From positions 62,001 to 126,000 of the forward strand of contig WALW01000019.1 of NCBI GenBank assembly GCA_015522635.1: DNA of 64,000 bases, given 5' to 3'. Below are positions 50,075 to 58,433 of this stretch, in pieces. Origin of the DNA: Candidatus Tiamatella incendiivivens (GTDB lineage Archaea > Thermoproteota > Thermoprotei_A > Sulfolobales > Acidilobaceae). The notes beneath the pieces are model-generated. The model had not been told where the DNA came from. It did no database searches and saw nothing but the letters and a program-made list of their open reading frames with translations. Numbering within the stretch: the first letter of the stretch is position 1; each line of letters opens with the position of its first letter. The position numbers were made by a program, and so were the translations under genes.

Positions 50075-51271
50075 TTAGACTCTCATACCCATAGCTTGCC
50101 TCAGAAGTGTCCTGACTATTGTGAGTCTCTGTATCTCGTTGGTGCCTTCATATATTGTTGTTATGACAGCATCCCTGAGATATCTCTCTACACCCATCTC
50201 CCAGTCTGCTCCGTAACCACCGTGTACCTGTATTGCTTGTCTCGCTATCCATTCGGCTGCTTCCGTAGAGAATGCTTTTGCTAGACTACTAGCTATTATG
50301 AACTCGCTTCTGCCCTGGTCTGCTAGTGTTGCTGCCCAGAGCGTGAGCAACCTGCTTGCTTCAACCTTCATGTACATATCAGCTAGCTTGAATTGAATCG
50401 CTTGACTGTTTATAAGTGGCTGGCCGAATGTTTCTCTCTGCAGAGCATAATTCAATGCTTTCTCAAAGGCCGCCTGGCCTATTCCCACTGCTTGTGCTGC
50501 AATGCCTATACGGGTATGATCATATGTTGTGACAACTATCTTGAATCCTATGCCTTCCTGCCCAACCAAGTTCTCTGCCGGTACCTTAACGTCTTCCAGA
50601 ATAACCTCATTAGGTTGCTCGCCCCTCATGCCTATAACATTAAACTTCTGTCCAACCTTTACTCCAGGCCAGTCCTTCTCTACAATAAATACACTTATAC
50701 CTTTCCATCTTTTTTCTCCCGGGGGACTTGTCCTAGCAGACACAACGAGATAGTCAGCTTCCTCTGCTCCACTTATGAAAATCTTTCTACCGTTCAATAT
50801 ATAGTGATCATTCTCTTTTTTCGCTTTAGACTGTATACCTGCTACATCGCTCCCAGCTGCAGGTTCCGTATTTGCATGCGCTCCCTTCTTTTCCCCTCGA
50901 GCTACCGGTGTAACATATTTCTTCTTCTGCTCCTCAGTTCCAAATTTGAGTATCGGTATGGCAAACAGAGGATTCACTCCGAGATAGACTGCTAGGCTAG
51001 GTATGCCTCTTGCAAGCTCCTCTGTAAGGATTGCTGTAAGTACTTGTCCCCCACCTTGGCCTCCATATTCTTCCGGTACACCTACACCGAAAAGACCTAA
51101 GTCTTTCATTCCTTGGTTAATCTCTTCAGGTATCCTATTCTCTTTCTCTACCTGTTGCCATCTAGGGATAACAGTATTCTCTACGAATTCTCTGACGGCT
51201 TTTCTAAAAAGCTCGTGCTCGTCTGTTATCTCTATCTTGAAGTCTTCTATGCTTTGGAATGGAAATACCAT
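50075..51271 (-). CDS. Acyl-CoA dehydrogenase
   Basis: A 398-residue flavoenzyme that introduces the alpha,beta double bond in acyl-CoA. Seen: FGVGVPEEYGGQGGG, the FAD/substrate segment TEPAAGSDVAGIQSKAKK, GMRGEQPNEVILEDVKVP, and the C-terminal IQVHGGYGADWEMGVERYLRDA with IYEGTNEIQR, whose Glu is the catalytic base. Chain-length preference is not readable. It lies 72 bases downstream of DUF35 and thiolase on the same strand, consistent with acyl-CoA breakdown or branched-chain metabolism. Confidence 0.93.
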   Translation of the reverse strand: MVFPFQSIEDFKIEITDEHELFRKAVREFVENTVIPRWQQVEKENRIPEEINQGMKDLGLFGVGVPEEYGGQGGGQVLTAILTEELARGIPSLAVYLGVNPLFAIPILKFGTEEQKKKYVTPVARGEKKGAHANTEPAAGSDVAGIQSKAKKENDHYILNGRKIFISGAEEADYLVVSARTSPPGEKRWKGISVFIVEKDWPGVKVGQKFNVIGMRGEQPNEVILEDVKVPAENLVGQEGIGFKIVVTTYDHTRIGIAAQAVGIGQAAFEKALNYALQRETFGQPLINSQAIQFKLADMYMKVEASRLLTLWAATLADQGRSEFIIASSLAKAFSTEAAEWIARQAIQVHGGYGADWEMGVERYLRDAVITTIYEGTNEIQRLTIVRTLLRQAMGMRV

Positions 51272-51343
51272 TTAATCTTCGCACCTCCATACTTATTCGA
51301 GACGAAAAAGTTGATGTAAGCAGTTTAAAAAGAGATTATAATC

Positions 51344-51892
51344 TTATTCTTCTTTTACAGGTACAAATTCGTATGTATAGTATCCCTCAGGTTCTCTCTT
51401 AACGACCTCAAGTTTGACTGGCATTCCTACATGGAGCTTCTTGGGATCCGTTTCTCTTATCCATGCTGTTATTTGTACTCCATTCTTTAGTTTGACTATT
51501 CCAACAGTATAATCTGGATAGTGGCCGAAACTATATGGTCTCGTCGTGATTATAGTATAAGTGATTAGCTCTCCTTCCTTTGGCAGCTCAACCCATTCCA
51601 TTTCACTTTCCTTACAGTAAGAGCAGTCTACTTGTGGAGGGAAGTATATTCTACCACACTTCTTACACCTGGTTGCAAGTAGCTTGCCCTTAGCTAAGCC
51701 TTCATGGAAGAATTCCTTTGTCTTCTCAACACTTATCAAGAACTTTAGCGTTAATTCCCTTTGATCATACCATAGTTGTGCTCCACTCTTGGGCTCAGGT
51801 ATTATAGGCTCCCCCACTGCTTTCTTCATTTCATTCGCAAAACCTTCCATTTGCTTTAGGAACATATCCGCTTGCTCTTTTTGATTGGACAT
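51344..51892 (-). CDS. DUF35 zinc-ribbon OB-fold protein
   Basis: About 182 residues with a helical N-terminus, a zinc ribbon (ATRCKKCGRIYFPPQVDCSYC) and an OB-fold (MEWVELPKEGELITYTII to AWIRETDPKKLHVGMPVKLEVV). DUF35 proteins sit beside SCP-x-type thiolases; in methanogens such a protein bridges acetoacetyl-CoA thiolase and HMG-CoA synthase. The upstream thiolase supports a complex here. The frame starts with GTG 51901, but GGAGGTGAT overlapping the thiolase stop points to ATG 51892. Confidence 0.88.
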   Translation of the reverse strand: MSNQKEQADMFLKQMEGFANEMKKAVGEPIIPEPKSGAQLWYDQRELTLKFLISVEKTKEFFHEGLAKGKLLATRCKKCGRIYFPPQVDCSYCKESEMEWVELPKEGELITYTIITTRPYSFGHYPDYTVGIVKLKNGVQITAWIRETDPKKLHVGMPVKLEVVKREPEGYYTYEFVPVKEE

Positions 51893-51897
51893 CACGA

Positions 51898-53088
51898 TCA
51901 CCTCCTAGGTTTGGATAGACTGTAGAGTGTAACATACGCATAGTGTCCGGTTCCACCTATGTTATGAGCCAATGCACGGCCTGCTTTGATATCGGCTTGC
52001 CTTTCCTTCTCTACGCGGCCTAGTAGCTGTCTGGATAAATCTACCGCCATGCTTATACCTGTAGCTCCTAATGGGTGTCCCTTGGCTTTCAATCCTCCTG
52101 AAAGGTTCACTGGTATCTTTCCCTCTCTATAAGTCTCCTTGTCCCTGATTAACTTATATCCTTCCCCTCTCTTAGCAAATCCTAAGTCTTCATATGCTAA
52201 TATCTCAGCTATACTAAAACAGTCGTGTACTTCAGCAACATCTATATGTTTAACTATGTCATCCCTAGATAATCCAGCCTTCTTATAGGCCCTGTTAGCT
52301 GCTATGGTTCCAGCTTCTAAGTGCAGGAAATCATCTCTCCTAGAAAGATTGCTTGTACCACTACTCACCCCTATGCTTTCTATCCAGACGGGGCTATCTG
52401 TAAGTTTCTTAGCCACTTCCTCGCTAGCCAGAACCACCGCAGCCGCTCCATCTGTTATTGGGCTGCAATCATATAGCTTTAGAGGCCATGCGATATATCT
52501 GCTTTTCATGCATTTCTCTACTGTTATAGGCATCGGGAAATGAGCCTTTGGATTTAGACTTGCATAATAATGGTTCTTAACTGCGATCTTGCATAAGTCT
52601 TCTTCTGTAGCACCATATTTTGACATATATGCTGTGGCGTAGAGTGCATAGTATCCTGGGAATGTCAGTCCGAAGTTCTGGAACTCCCAGAAGAAATTAC
52701 CTGCTCTTCCTATAAACTCGATTACTGTTGGAGTTGGGCTTTCATTCATTTTTTCAAGTCCTATGGCCATTGCTATATCAGCTTCTCCGCTTGCTATTGC
52801 ATCATGTGCTGCTTTTATAGCAGCACTACCAGAGGAACATGCTGCCTCAACTCTATAGAGGCCTGCTCCTGTTAATCCTGCATATTCTAGTGCTACAACA
52901 GATGCCAGTCCTTCGCTGCTCCATCCGCCCACATTCGAGAAACTCACGAACTCAACGTCTTTCTGCTCTATTCCAGCTTCATTTATTGCTTCCTTTATGG
53001 CTTCCCATGCAAGCTCAGGCATATTGACATCGTGTCTAAAACCGAATTTCGAGTGTCCTGTTCCAACTATTGCAACATTTCTCGTCAA
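51898..53088 (-). CDS. Thiolase, SCP-x type
   Basis: About 396 residues. Active-site Cys in VEAACSSGSAAI, conserved GFA-like region, and the catalytic His in LKAKGHPLGATGIS; near the end HNIGGTGHYAYV replaces the C-x-G motif of bacterial thiolases, as usual in archaeal SCP-x proteins. It either condenses acetyl-CoA for the mevalonate route or cleaves 3-ketoacyl-CoA. The frame opens at TTG 53109, but GGAGGTG at 53106-53100 is the RBS for TTG 53088 (TRNVAIVGTGHSKFG). First gene of a thiolase-DUF35-acyl-CoA dehydrogenase operon; SCP2 at 58 kb may serve it. Confidence 0.9.
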   Translation of the reverse strand: MTRNVAIVGTGHSKFGFRHDVNMPELAWEAIKEAINEAGIEQKDVEFVSFSNVGGWSSEGLASVVALEYAGLTGAGLYRVEAACSSGSAAIKAAHDAIASGEADIAMAIGLEKMNESPTPTVIEFIGRAGNFFWEFQNFGLTFPGYYALYATAYMSKYGATEEDLCKIAVKNHYYASLNPKAHFPMPITVEKCMKSRYIAWPLKLYDCSPITDGAAAVVLASEEVAKKLTDSPVWIESIGVSSGTSNLSRRDDFLHLEAGTIAANRAYKKAGLSRDDIVKHIDVAEVHDCFSIAEILAYEDLGFAKRGEGYKLIRDKETYREGKIPVNLSGGLKAKGHPLGATGISMAVDLSRQLLGRVEKERQADIKAGRALAHNIGGTGHYAYVTLYSLSKPRR

Positions 53089-53229
53089 GACTATTATAGC
53101 ACCTCCCAACGGGTTTGATCTTGCTTAATGCTCGATTGGATATAGTTACGCTTGGATATAGTGTAGGAAGAGGTTTTAAAAGGATGAGTAATTCTTTTAG
53201 CATAATTTTAGTATAGAACAGGAAATGAG

Positions 53230-53907
53230 TTATTTCTTGACATCATAGACTACGTGTATTTCGTTTCCACATTTGCACCTCTCTATACTCTTTAATTCAA
53301 GCTCTACCCTTTCAACATATCCATCGAATCCGTCCCCCGAAACAAAGCAAACACTCCTGCCGCCGAAAACATATGGAGAAATAGTAACCCTGAGCTCATC
53401 CACAAGGCGGAGCTTGAATAATGTCCAATTAAGATATCCACCACCTTCGACCAGTACCGTTCTTATATTTTTCTCGTAAATTCTTTCGAGTGCATCCCCT
53501 AAGTCCAAGATATCATCAAACCTATATGGAACCCCTATTACTTCCACGCCCGAATACTTTTCTGAAGCCGATTTAACATTTCCGTTAAATGTGATGATAA
53601 TCGTTTTTGGAGGCTGATTATATACCCTAGCTGTAGCAGGAGTTTTCAATAGGGCATCAACTACTATCCTTACCGGCTGACTCCCTGATACATATCTAAC
53701 GGTTAATTGTGGATCATCTACTAGTATCGTGTTGGCTCCAACCATTACCGCATCATGCATTGAGCGGAGACTATGAAGTCTTTCTAGATCGTATTTACAT
53801 GAGAGTTTTGAGTATCCTGTTTTGCTAGCTATTTTGCCATCAACAGTCATAGTCGAGAATATTGTGACCCGTGGAAGCTTCCTTTTATCTTTAGCCATTA
53901 CGGACAT
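53230..53907 (-). CDS. 2,5-diamino-6-(ribosylamino)pyrimidinone 5'-phosphate reductase
   Basis: A 225-residue RibD C-terminal-domain reductase of the archaeal/fungal RIB7 type, which reduces the ribosyl chain in riboflavin synthesis before deamination. Seen: VTIFSTMTVDGKIASKTG, LRSMHDAVMVGANTILVDDPQLTVR, and the NADPH region TVLVEGGGYLNWTLFK. No deaminase domain is fused. Riboflavin supply fits the several flavoenzymes in the window. Confidence 0.9.
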   Translation of the reverse strand: MSVMAKDKRKLPRVTIFSTMTVDGKIASKTGYSKLSCKYDLERLHSLRSMHDAVMVGANTILVDDPQLTVRYVSGSQPVRIVVDALLKTPATARVYNQPPKTIIITFNGNVKSASEKYSGVEVIGVPYRFDDILDLGDALERIYEKNIRTVLVEGGGYLNWTLFKLRLVDELRVTISPYVFGGRSVCFVSGDGFDGYVERVELELKSIERCKCGNEIHVVYDVKK

Positions 53908-53991
53908 CCATTGATAGTGTTCTTAGTTAGACATAGATATATATGAGGATTTAATCGACCTTTCTATTTGGTATAAAGGGGTAGTAAAAGG

Positions 53992-54537
53992 TTGCCAGAA
54001 GCATTCAACTTGGTAATAACACACCTGCCGACATATCGTAACTATATCGTGGCCCGGCGGCAGGTTCTGGACATCCTGAATAAACCAATTATCGTCGATG
54101 TACAGCCAAATATAATGTTTCTTAGAGTAGAGGAGCCGGATAAGGCTGTTGAGAGTTTTAGGAGGACTTTAGGTGATAAGGATACCCCCATACTCAGAGT
54201 TATTCCTGTGGATAAAGTGGTAGAGCCGTATGTGGAGGAAGTCAGTGAGTGGGTTAAGAGGCTTTTTTATGAGAAGTGTAATGAGAAGAACAGTTTTGCT
54301 ATAAGAATGGACGGGCATCTCTACAGTAGAGACCCGGAAAAAGAGAAAGGCTGGTTAACTAGGGATGAGGCCATAAAGATAATTGCTTCCGAGATCGATA
54401 ACCCAGTAAATCTATCTGACCCTCAGTGCCTCGTATACATCAAAATAGTTCAGTTATATGGTTACACGGAGTTAGCAAGCCTAACGCTAGGATCTCCTAG
54501 TAGGATACTCTCTATAGCTAAAATGAAGGGATATTAA
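53992..54537 (+). CDS. THUMP-domain RNA-binding protein (Tan1-like)
   Basis: A 181-residue archaeal protein of the COG1818 type. Beta-alpha segments NLVITHLPTYRNYIVARRQVLDIL, then VEEPDKAVESFRRTLGDKDTPILRVIPVDKVVEPYVEEV and the THUMP core NSFAIRMDGHLYSRDP with AIKIIASEIDNPVNLSDPQCLVYIKIVQ. In eukaryotes Tan1 assists the TmcA homologue on tRNA; archaeal TmcA can act alone. Start TTG 53992. One base separates it from the phosphomutase gene. Confidence 0.82.
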   Translation: MPEAFNLVITHLPTYRNYIVARRQVLDILNKPIIVDVQPNIMFLRVEEPDKAVESFRRTLGDKDTPILRVIPVDKVVEPYVEEVSEWVKRLFYEKCNEKNSFAIRMDGHLYSRDPEKEKGWLTRDEAIKIIASEIDNPVNLSDPQCLVYIKIVQLYGYTELASLTLGSPSRILSIAKMKGY

Positions 54538-54538
54538 A

Positions 54539-55966
54539 ATGGGGAGACTGTTTGGGACAGCCGGTATCCGTGGAAGGTATCTTGAGAAGGTTCATCCAGA
54601 GTTAGCCTATAGACTTGGTTTAGCGGTTGCTTTCTACATTGGAGGCATGGGTACTGTAACAGTAGGCCACGATGTCCGAACTACAAGCCCCCTACTATCT
54701 CAGCTTGCAGCTGCTGGACTAATGGCTGGCGGAGTTGATGCAATATATCTTGAAATGGTTCCTACACCTGTCCTAGCGTATAGTGTACCCCATACTAATA
54801 GTAAATCAGGCATAATGGTAACAGCAAGCCATAACCCGCCTCCTGACAACGGCCTCAAAGTCTTCGATGAAAAAGGGATGGAATACACTGAGGGTATGGA
54901 GAGAGATTTGGAGGCATTGATAGGTGTACCTGAATCATCCCGTCTTCATGCTAGTTGGGATAGAGTTGGCAGAATGGTTCTCGGCACAGAAATACAGTCT
55001 AGGTATATGAGGAATATTGTTGAAAGATTGGAAGTAGGAGATATTAAAAGGAAACCTAGGATAGCTATCGATTGCGCTAATGGGGCAGCTAGTAATGTTA
55101 CACCAAAAATACTCCGCGACTTGAACGCGGATGTAATATCAATTAACTGCCACCCAGATGGAACGTTCCCGGGTAGAACACCCGAGCCGAGAGACGATGT
55201 ACTCAAACCTTATTCAGATAGCGTTAAAAACCTAAATGTTGAAGCACTACTAGCTCATGACGGTGATGCTGATAGGCTGGCAGTCGTCATTCCTAGCTAC
55301 GGGTTCGTCAAGCAGGATCTTCTGATAGCTTTGTTTGCAAAGGAGAAGCTGAAGGATAGAAACGGTACTATAGTCATATCAGTCGATGTAGGTATGGAGG
55401 TTGAAGAGATAGCTGAGTCTATGGGTGGTAGAATAGTAAGGGCTAAGCTTGGTAAAGTACATGAAAAACTGAGAGACATTCCTGGAGCCCTTCTAGGTGC
55501 TGAGCCATGGAAGCTTATAGATCCAGAGTGGGGGCTTTGGGTCGACGGTATATACGAGGCTGCCTTGATTGCCAGAATATTATCATCTACAAATAAGTCT
55601 CTTAAAGAGCTCTTCAAGGAACTCCCCTTCTATCCCAGTATAAGAGCCTCGTTCTCTTTACCTGGAGATGAGGAAAAAGAAAGACTTTACGGTGTGTTAA
55701 GGGAACATATAATTGATGTTCTGGGAAAGGGTAACGTGAGCATATCAGAACTTGACGGTGTAAGACTTAGATGGGACAATGGGAAATGGATACTGTTAAG
55801 GAGGAGTGGGACAGAGAGTAAGATAAGACTTTACATGCAAGCAAAGAACCGCGAGAATCTTATGACCCTATTTAAGACATCTAAGGACCTCGTGATCTCT
55901 ACTGCACGGGATTTGAGTATAACTATAACTGCTTTGCAAGAGCATTTTGGATTAGAAAGAATATAG
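54539..55966 (+). CDS. Phosphohexomutase (phosphoglucosamine/phosphomannomutase)
   Basis: A 475-residue enzyme with all four domains of the alpha-D-phosphohexomutase superfamily. The phosphoserine loop is VTASHNPPPDNGLKVF, the metal loop HDGDADRLAVV, the sugar loop GAEPWKL and the phosphate-binding loop LRRSGTESKIRLY. The GAEPWKL loop instead of GEEQSG/GESSGH leaves substrate (GlcN-, Man- or Glc-phosphate) open. It follows the THUMP gene with one base between. Confidence 0.92.
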   Translation: MGRLFGTAGIRGRYLEKVHPELAYRLGLAVAFYIGGMGTVTVGHDVRTTSPLLSQLAAAGLMAGGVDAIYLEMVPTPVLAYSVPHTNSKSGIMVTASHNPPPDNGLKVFDEKGMEYTEGMERDLEALIGVPESSRLHASWDRVGRMVLGTEIQSRYMRNIVERLEVGDIKRKPRIAIDCANGAASNVTPKILRDLNADVISINCHPDGTFPGRTPEPRDDVLKPYSDSVKNLNVEALLAHDGDADRLAVVIPSYGFVKQDLLIALFAKEKLKDRNGTIVISVDVGMEVEEIAESMGGRIVRAKLGKVHEKLRDIPGALLGAEPWKLIDPEWGLWVDGIYEAALIARILSSTNKSLKELFKELPFYPSIRASFSLPGDEEKERLYGVLREHIIDVLGKGNVSISELDGVRLRWDNGKWILLRRSGTESKIRLYMQAKNRENLMTLFKTSKDLVISTARDLSITITALQEHFGLERI

Positions 55967-55970
55967 CAAC

Positions 55971-56747
55971 CTATTTTTTGCTGGAAGCCTGCTTCAAGCT
56001 TTCTTCCTTACCTCTCATACCATACCTAGTCAATATGTCATAAAGCCTCTTCGGTTGCTTCGCATACAAACGTATTTTGATGACGTTCTTATCTTTGATC
56101 TGTACTATCTCAACGAACTTTCTCTTCTCATTTAAATTGACTTCAACATTATCCTCAAAAGGAAACGGTATAGGCTGCTGACCTAGAAGTCCACCGACAA
56201 GTATCCCCTTTTCCGTTATTGTATAAGACGTAGGCATATTATATGATACCATATGTCCTGTTTTCCCCATCATATACGATCGTGAACCCCACGTTATAGC
56301 AAAGCTTCCTTCGAAGTATACCAGGAATGCAATAAAATATGCTATTGAATGCGAGCTTACATAAGGTGTTAAATCGTTTCCCATTGCTGGAACATACTTC
56401 CATAGAAGAAAGAAGTAGACCATAACTATTAAGCTTGGTATCATCATGACTTTCATGGCATTCATTTGCTCAGCCATATCCTTAGATATTTCTTTGTCTT
56501 CCATCATTATGTCACGTGCATTCTTCTCTTCAATAAACTTCCTGGACGTCTGCATTTCCTCGGTAGAGACCTTACCTTTTCCCGCACGAGATTTATTCAG
56601 CTTTGCCATAGCAACGAAATATACCACGAAGAATAATGCGATAATATAACCGTAATAATGCCTAAAGAACGCCGCAGCCAGACTAAACACTATTATTGAT
56701 ACTTGTGAAAGCAGAGCTTGCTTCCAGCCGTATTGCACCATTGACAT
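55971..56747 (-). CDS. DUF2208 membrane protein
   Basis: A 258-residue crenarchaeal protein. Two membrane helices lie at the N-terminus (ALLSQVSIIVFSLAAAFFRH, YYGYIIALFFVVYFVAMAKL), then a Met-rich basic-acidic loop (KVSTEEMQTSRKFIEEKNARD), two more helices around VMMIPSLIVMVYFFLLWKYV, and a soluble C-terminal beta domain. This fits DUF2208. Topology with a charged cytosolic loop before helix 3 recalls YidC/EMC3 insertases, but the similarity is too loose for a call. Function unknown. Confidence 0.8.
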   Translation of the reverse strand: MSMVQYGWKQALLSQVSIIVFSLAAAFFRHYYGYIIALFFVVYFVAMAKLNKSRAGKGKVSTEEMQTSRKFIEEKNARDIMMEDKEISKDMAEQMNAMKVMMIPSLIVMVYFFLLWKYVPAMGNDLTPYVSSHSIAYFIAFLVYFEGSFAITWGSRSYMMGKTGHMVSYNMPTSYTITEKGILVGGLLGQQPIPFPFEDNVEVNLNEKRKFVEIVQIKDKNVIKIRLYAKQPKRLYDILTRYGMRGKEESLKQASSKK

Positions 56748-56813
56748 CTATTCTGCACCCTCTATTCATAGACGGGGGTATTGGTAGCCTATAAATAATG
56801 TTCACAAAGATGG

Positions 56814-57944
56814 TTACGGCATCCTAGCGACAATAGATTTTCTATCAACCCTTTTGATTATTCCAGCGTATTTGTTTTCTGCTTTTAACAACCCTGACGA
56901 TTCTCCCTCTACTAAAATACCATTAACACGCATTCCCTCCTTTATTAAGGGAGGAGTTATTCCGAGAACGAAATAAGGGTTTATAAACAGACCTCTTAGT
57001 ATCCAGAGATCGAACTCCATAGATTTAACTCCTTGACTTCTTCCTATATAGTATAAGAGAGAAGCATCCCTCCAAGGGTCGGGAGTAAACCATGCAGCAT
57101 TATCTGAACCGATCATTATGCTGAGATTATTATCGAAAAACAATTTTATAGGAGGTATTCCAGTAGAGTGGAATAAAACGCTTCTCGGACAGACAGATAC
57201 TGGAATATTTCTCTCTTTAAGAACGGCTATATCGTTTTCCTCCAAATAAGTACCGTGAACTATGAATGTAGGATCCAGATGTTCTAGTAATAATTCAAGA
57301 TCCTCTTGTTGCCTTATTTCCCTTGTTTCAGCTACATGTGCTGATAATGGAATGTTCTTTTCACCAGACAATTTCGCCATTTCTCTTAGTGTTTCCTCTG
57401 AATAATAAAGAGGAGAAGGTAACCCAAAACCATCACATTCTTCCACTAGCAAAGAAAGATAATGATGATCTGGTTTTGCATGATCAGGCCTACCTAGGAG
57501 TTTTAATATACCCTTGAACATTGAGGCTGAGAGAGCTTTCTTCGCTATTTTGCATCCATCTATTCCCCCTTCCCTGTAATCCACGACTAACTGGGTGCCA
57601 GTAGTATCAGTGTAGTTTAAGGCTTCCGCATATCCTTTCACTTTCCCATCAATTTCGGCTTCCTTGAGATGTTTATGTTTAAGTCCATTTGGGGGAGCAA
57701 CTAGCTCATCGAGGCTTAGATCAGTCCCATATTCTGGTATTATCCAGTCGGCTAAGTGGGTATGGGAGTTTGCTGGGAGTGGTAATAGTATATAATACGA
57801 GCTACCGCTAGTTTCTAGAGGGCAGGATGAAAAATTTTCAATGCTTTCTAATATAATGCTCTCATTTAGAAACAAGCATACGTTACTTCTGAATTCCAGT
57901 TGTTCTCCATATAGAATTCCACCTAGCTTTAAAGACTTCACCAA
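56814..57944 (-). CDS. Amidohydrolase, cytosine/adenosine-deaminase type
   Basis: A 376-residue TIM-barrel metal hydrolase. Metal and catalytic residues are in place: NSHTHLADW, the helix-barrel His in LSAHVAETREI, His in TFIVHGTYLEEN, CPRSVLFHSTG and Asp in MIGSDNAAWFTPD. The sequence belongs with S-adenosylhomocysteine/guanine/chlorohydrolase-type deaminases. N- and C-terminal beta strands form the usual composite sandwich. Substrate not determinable. Confidence 0.88.
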   Translation of the reverse strand: MVKSLKLGGILYGEQLEFRSNVCLFLNESIILESIENFSSCPLETSGSSYYILLPLPANSHTHLADWIIPEYGTDLSLDELVAPPNGLKHKHLKEAEIDGKVKGYAEALNYTDTTGTQLVVDYREGGIDGCKIAKKALSASMFKGILKLLGRPDHAKPDHHYLSLLVEECDGFGLPSPLYYSEETLREMAKLSGEKNIPLSAHVAETREIRQQEDLELLLEHLDPTFIVHGTYLEENDIAVLKERNIPVSVCPRSVLFHSTGIPPIKLFFDNNLSIMIGSDNAAWFTPDPWRDASLLYYIGRSQGVKSMEFDLWILRGLFINPYFVLGITPPLIKEGMRVNGILVEGESSGLLKAENKYAGIIKRVDRKSIVARMP

Positions 57945-58000
57945 GATTCACTCCAGAAGAGTATTGCGAGATAAGTGAGGTAAAAAGGAATGAGTTTTGA

Positions 58001-58342
58001 TTACTCTTTTCCTAGGCCAGCGTTAATCATCTTCCTCAAGTTTGCTGTGTCAAATACATTTCCTGTTATCTTCATTTTTCCCGTCATAAAAGCTTTCATA
58101 GCATCGAGTTCTCCTTTCAAGACCTGCTCTAGGACTTGCCTGGGCATCTTGAGGGTTGCTATAGGGCTGGAGTGTTTTCCTTCAATTACCTTTAATTCTC
58201 CTCCACTTATTTCAATATAGAACTGATCACCTTCATCAGTCTCGAATTGATAAACTTTGTTCCAGCTAGCTATATCTGGAACCTTCGCCTTAGCTTTCTC
58301 AAATACCTCGGCTATCAGGCTTTGATATTCTTCCAATCCCAT
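58001..58342 (-). CDS. SCP2 sterol-transfer-domain protein
   Basis: A 113-residue stand-alone SCP2 domain: a beta sheet with VYQFETDEGDQFYIEISGGELKVIEG, then IATLKMPRQVLEQVLKGELDAMKAFMTGKMKITGNVFDTANL, which is the signature of the family. SCP2 domains hold fatty acids or acyl-CoA. A functional tie to the SCP-x thiolase and acyl-CoA dehydrogenase at 50-53 kb is plausible but unproven. Start follows AGGTGAAT. Confidence 0.9.
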   Translation of the reverse strand: MGLEEYQSLIAEVFEKAKAKVPDIASWNKVYQFETDEGDQFYIEISGGELKVIEGKHSSPIATLKMPRQVLEQVLKGELDAMKAFMTGKMKITGNVFDTANLRKMINAGLGKE

Positions 58343-58433
58343 AAGGATTCACCTCTTTTTCGTTAATTAGTATATAGGAATTGTTTGATTATAAACTAAT
58401 TATATTTGAACTTGCTGAATCTAGGGATAAAAA

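Noticed and set aside
50393-50995. 200-residue plus-strand open frame opposite acyl-CoA dehydrogenase
   Set aside because: Cys/Tyr/Ser/Phe-rich and motif-free; it is the antisense shadow of a gene with strong family motifs.
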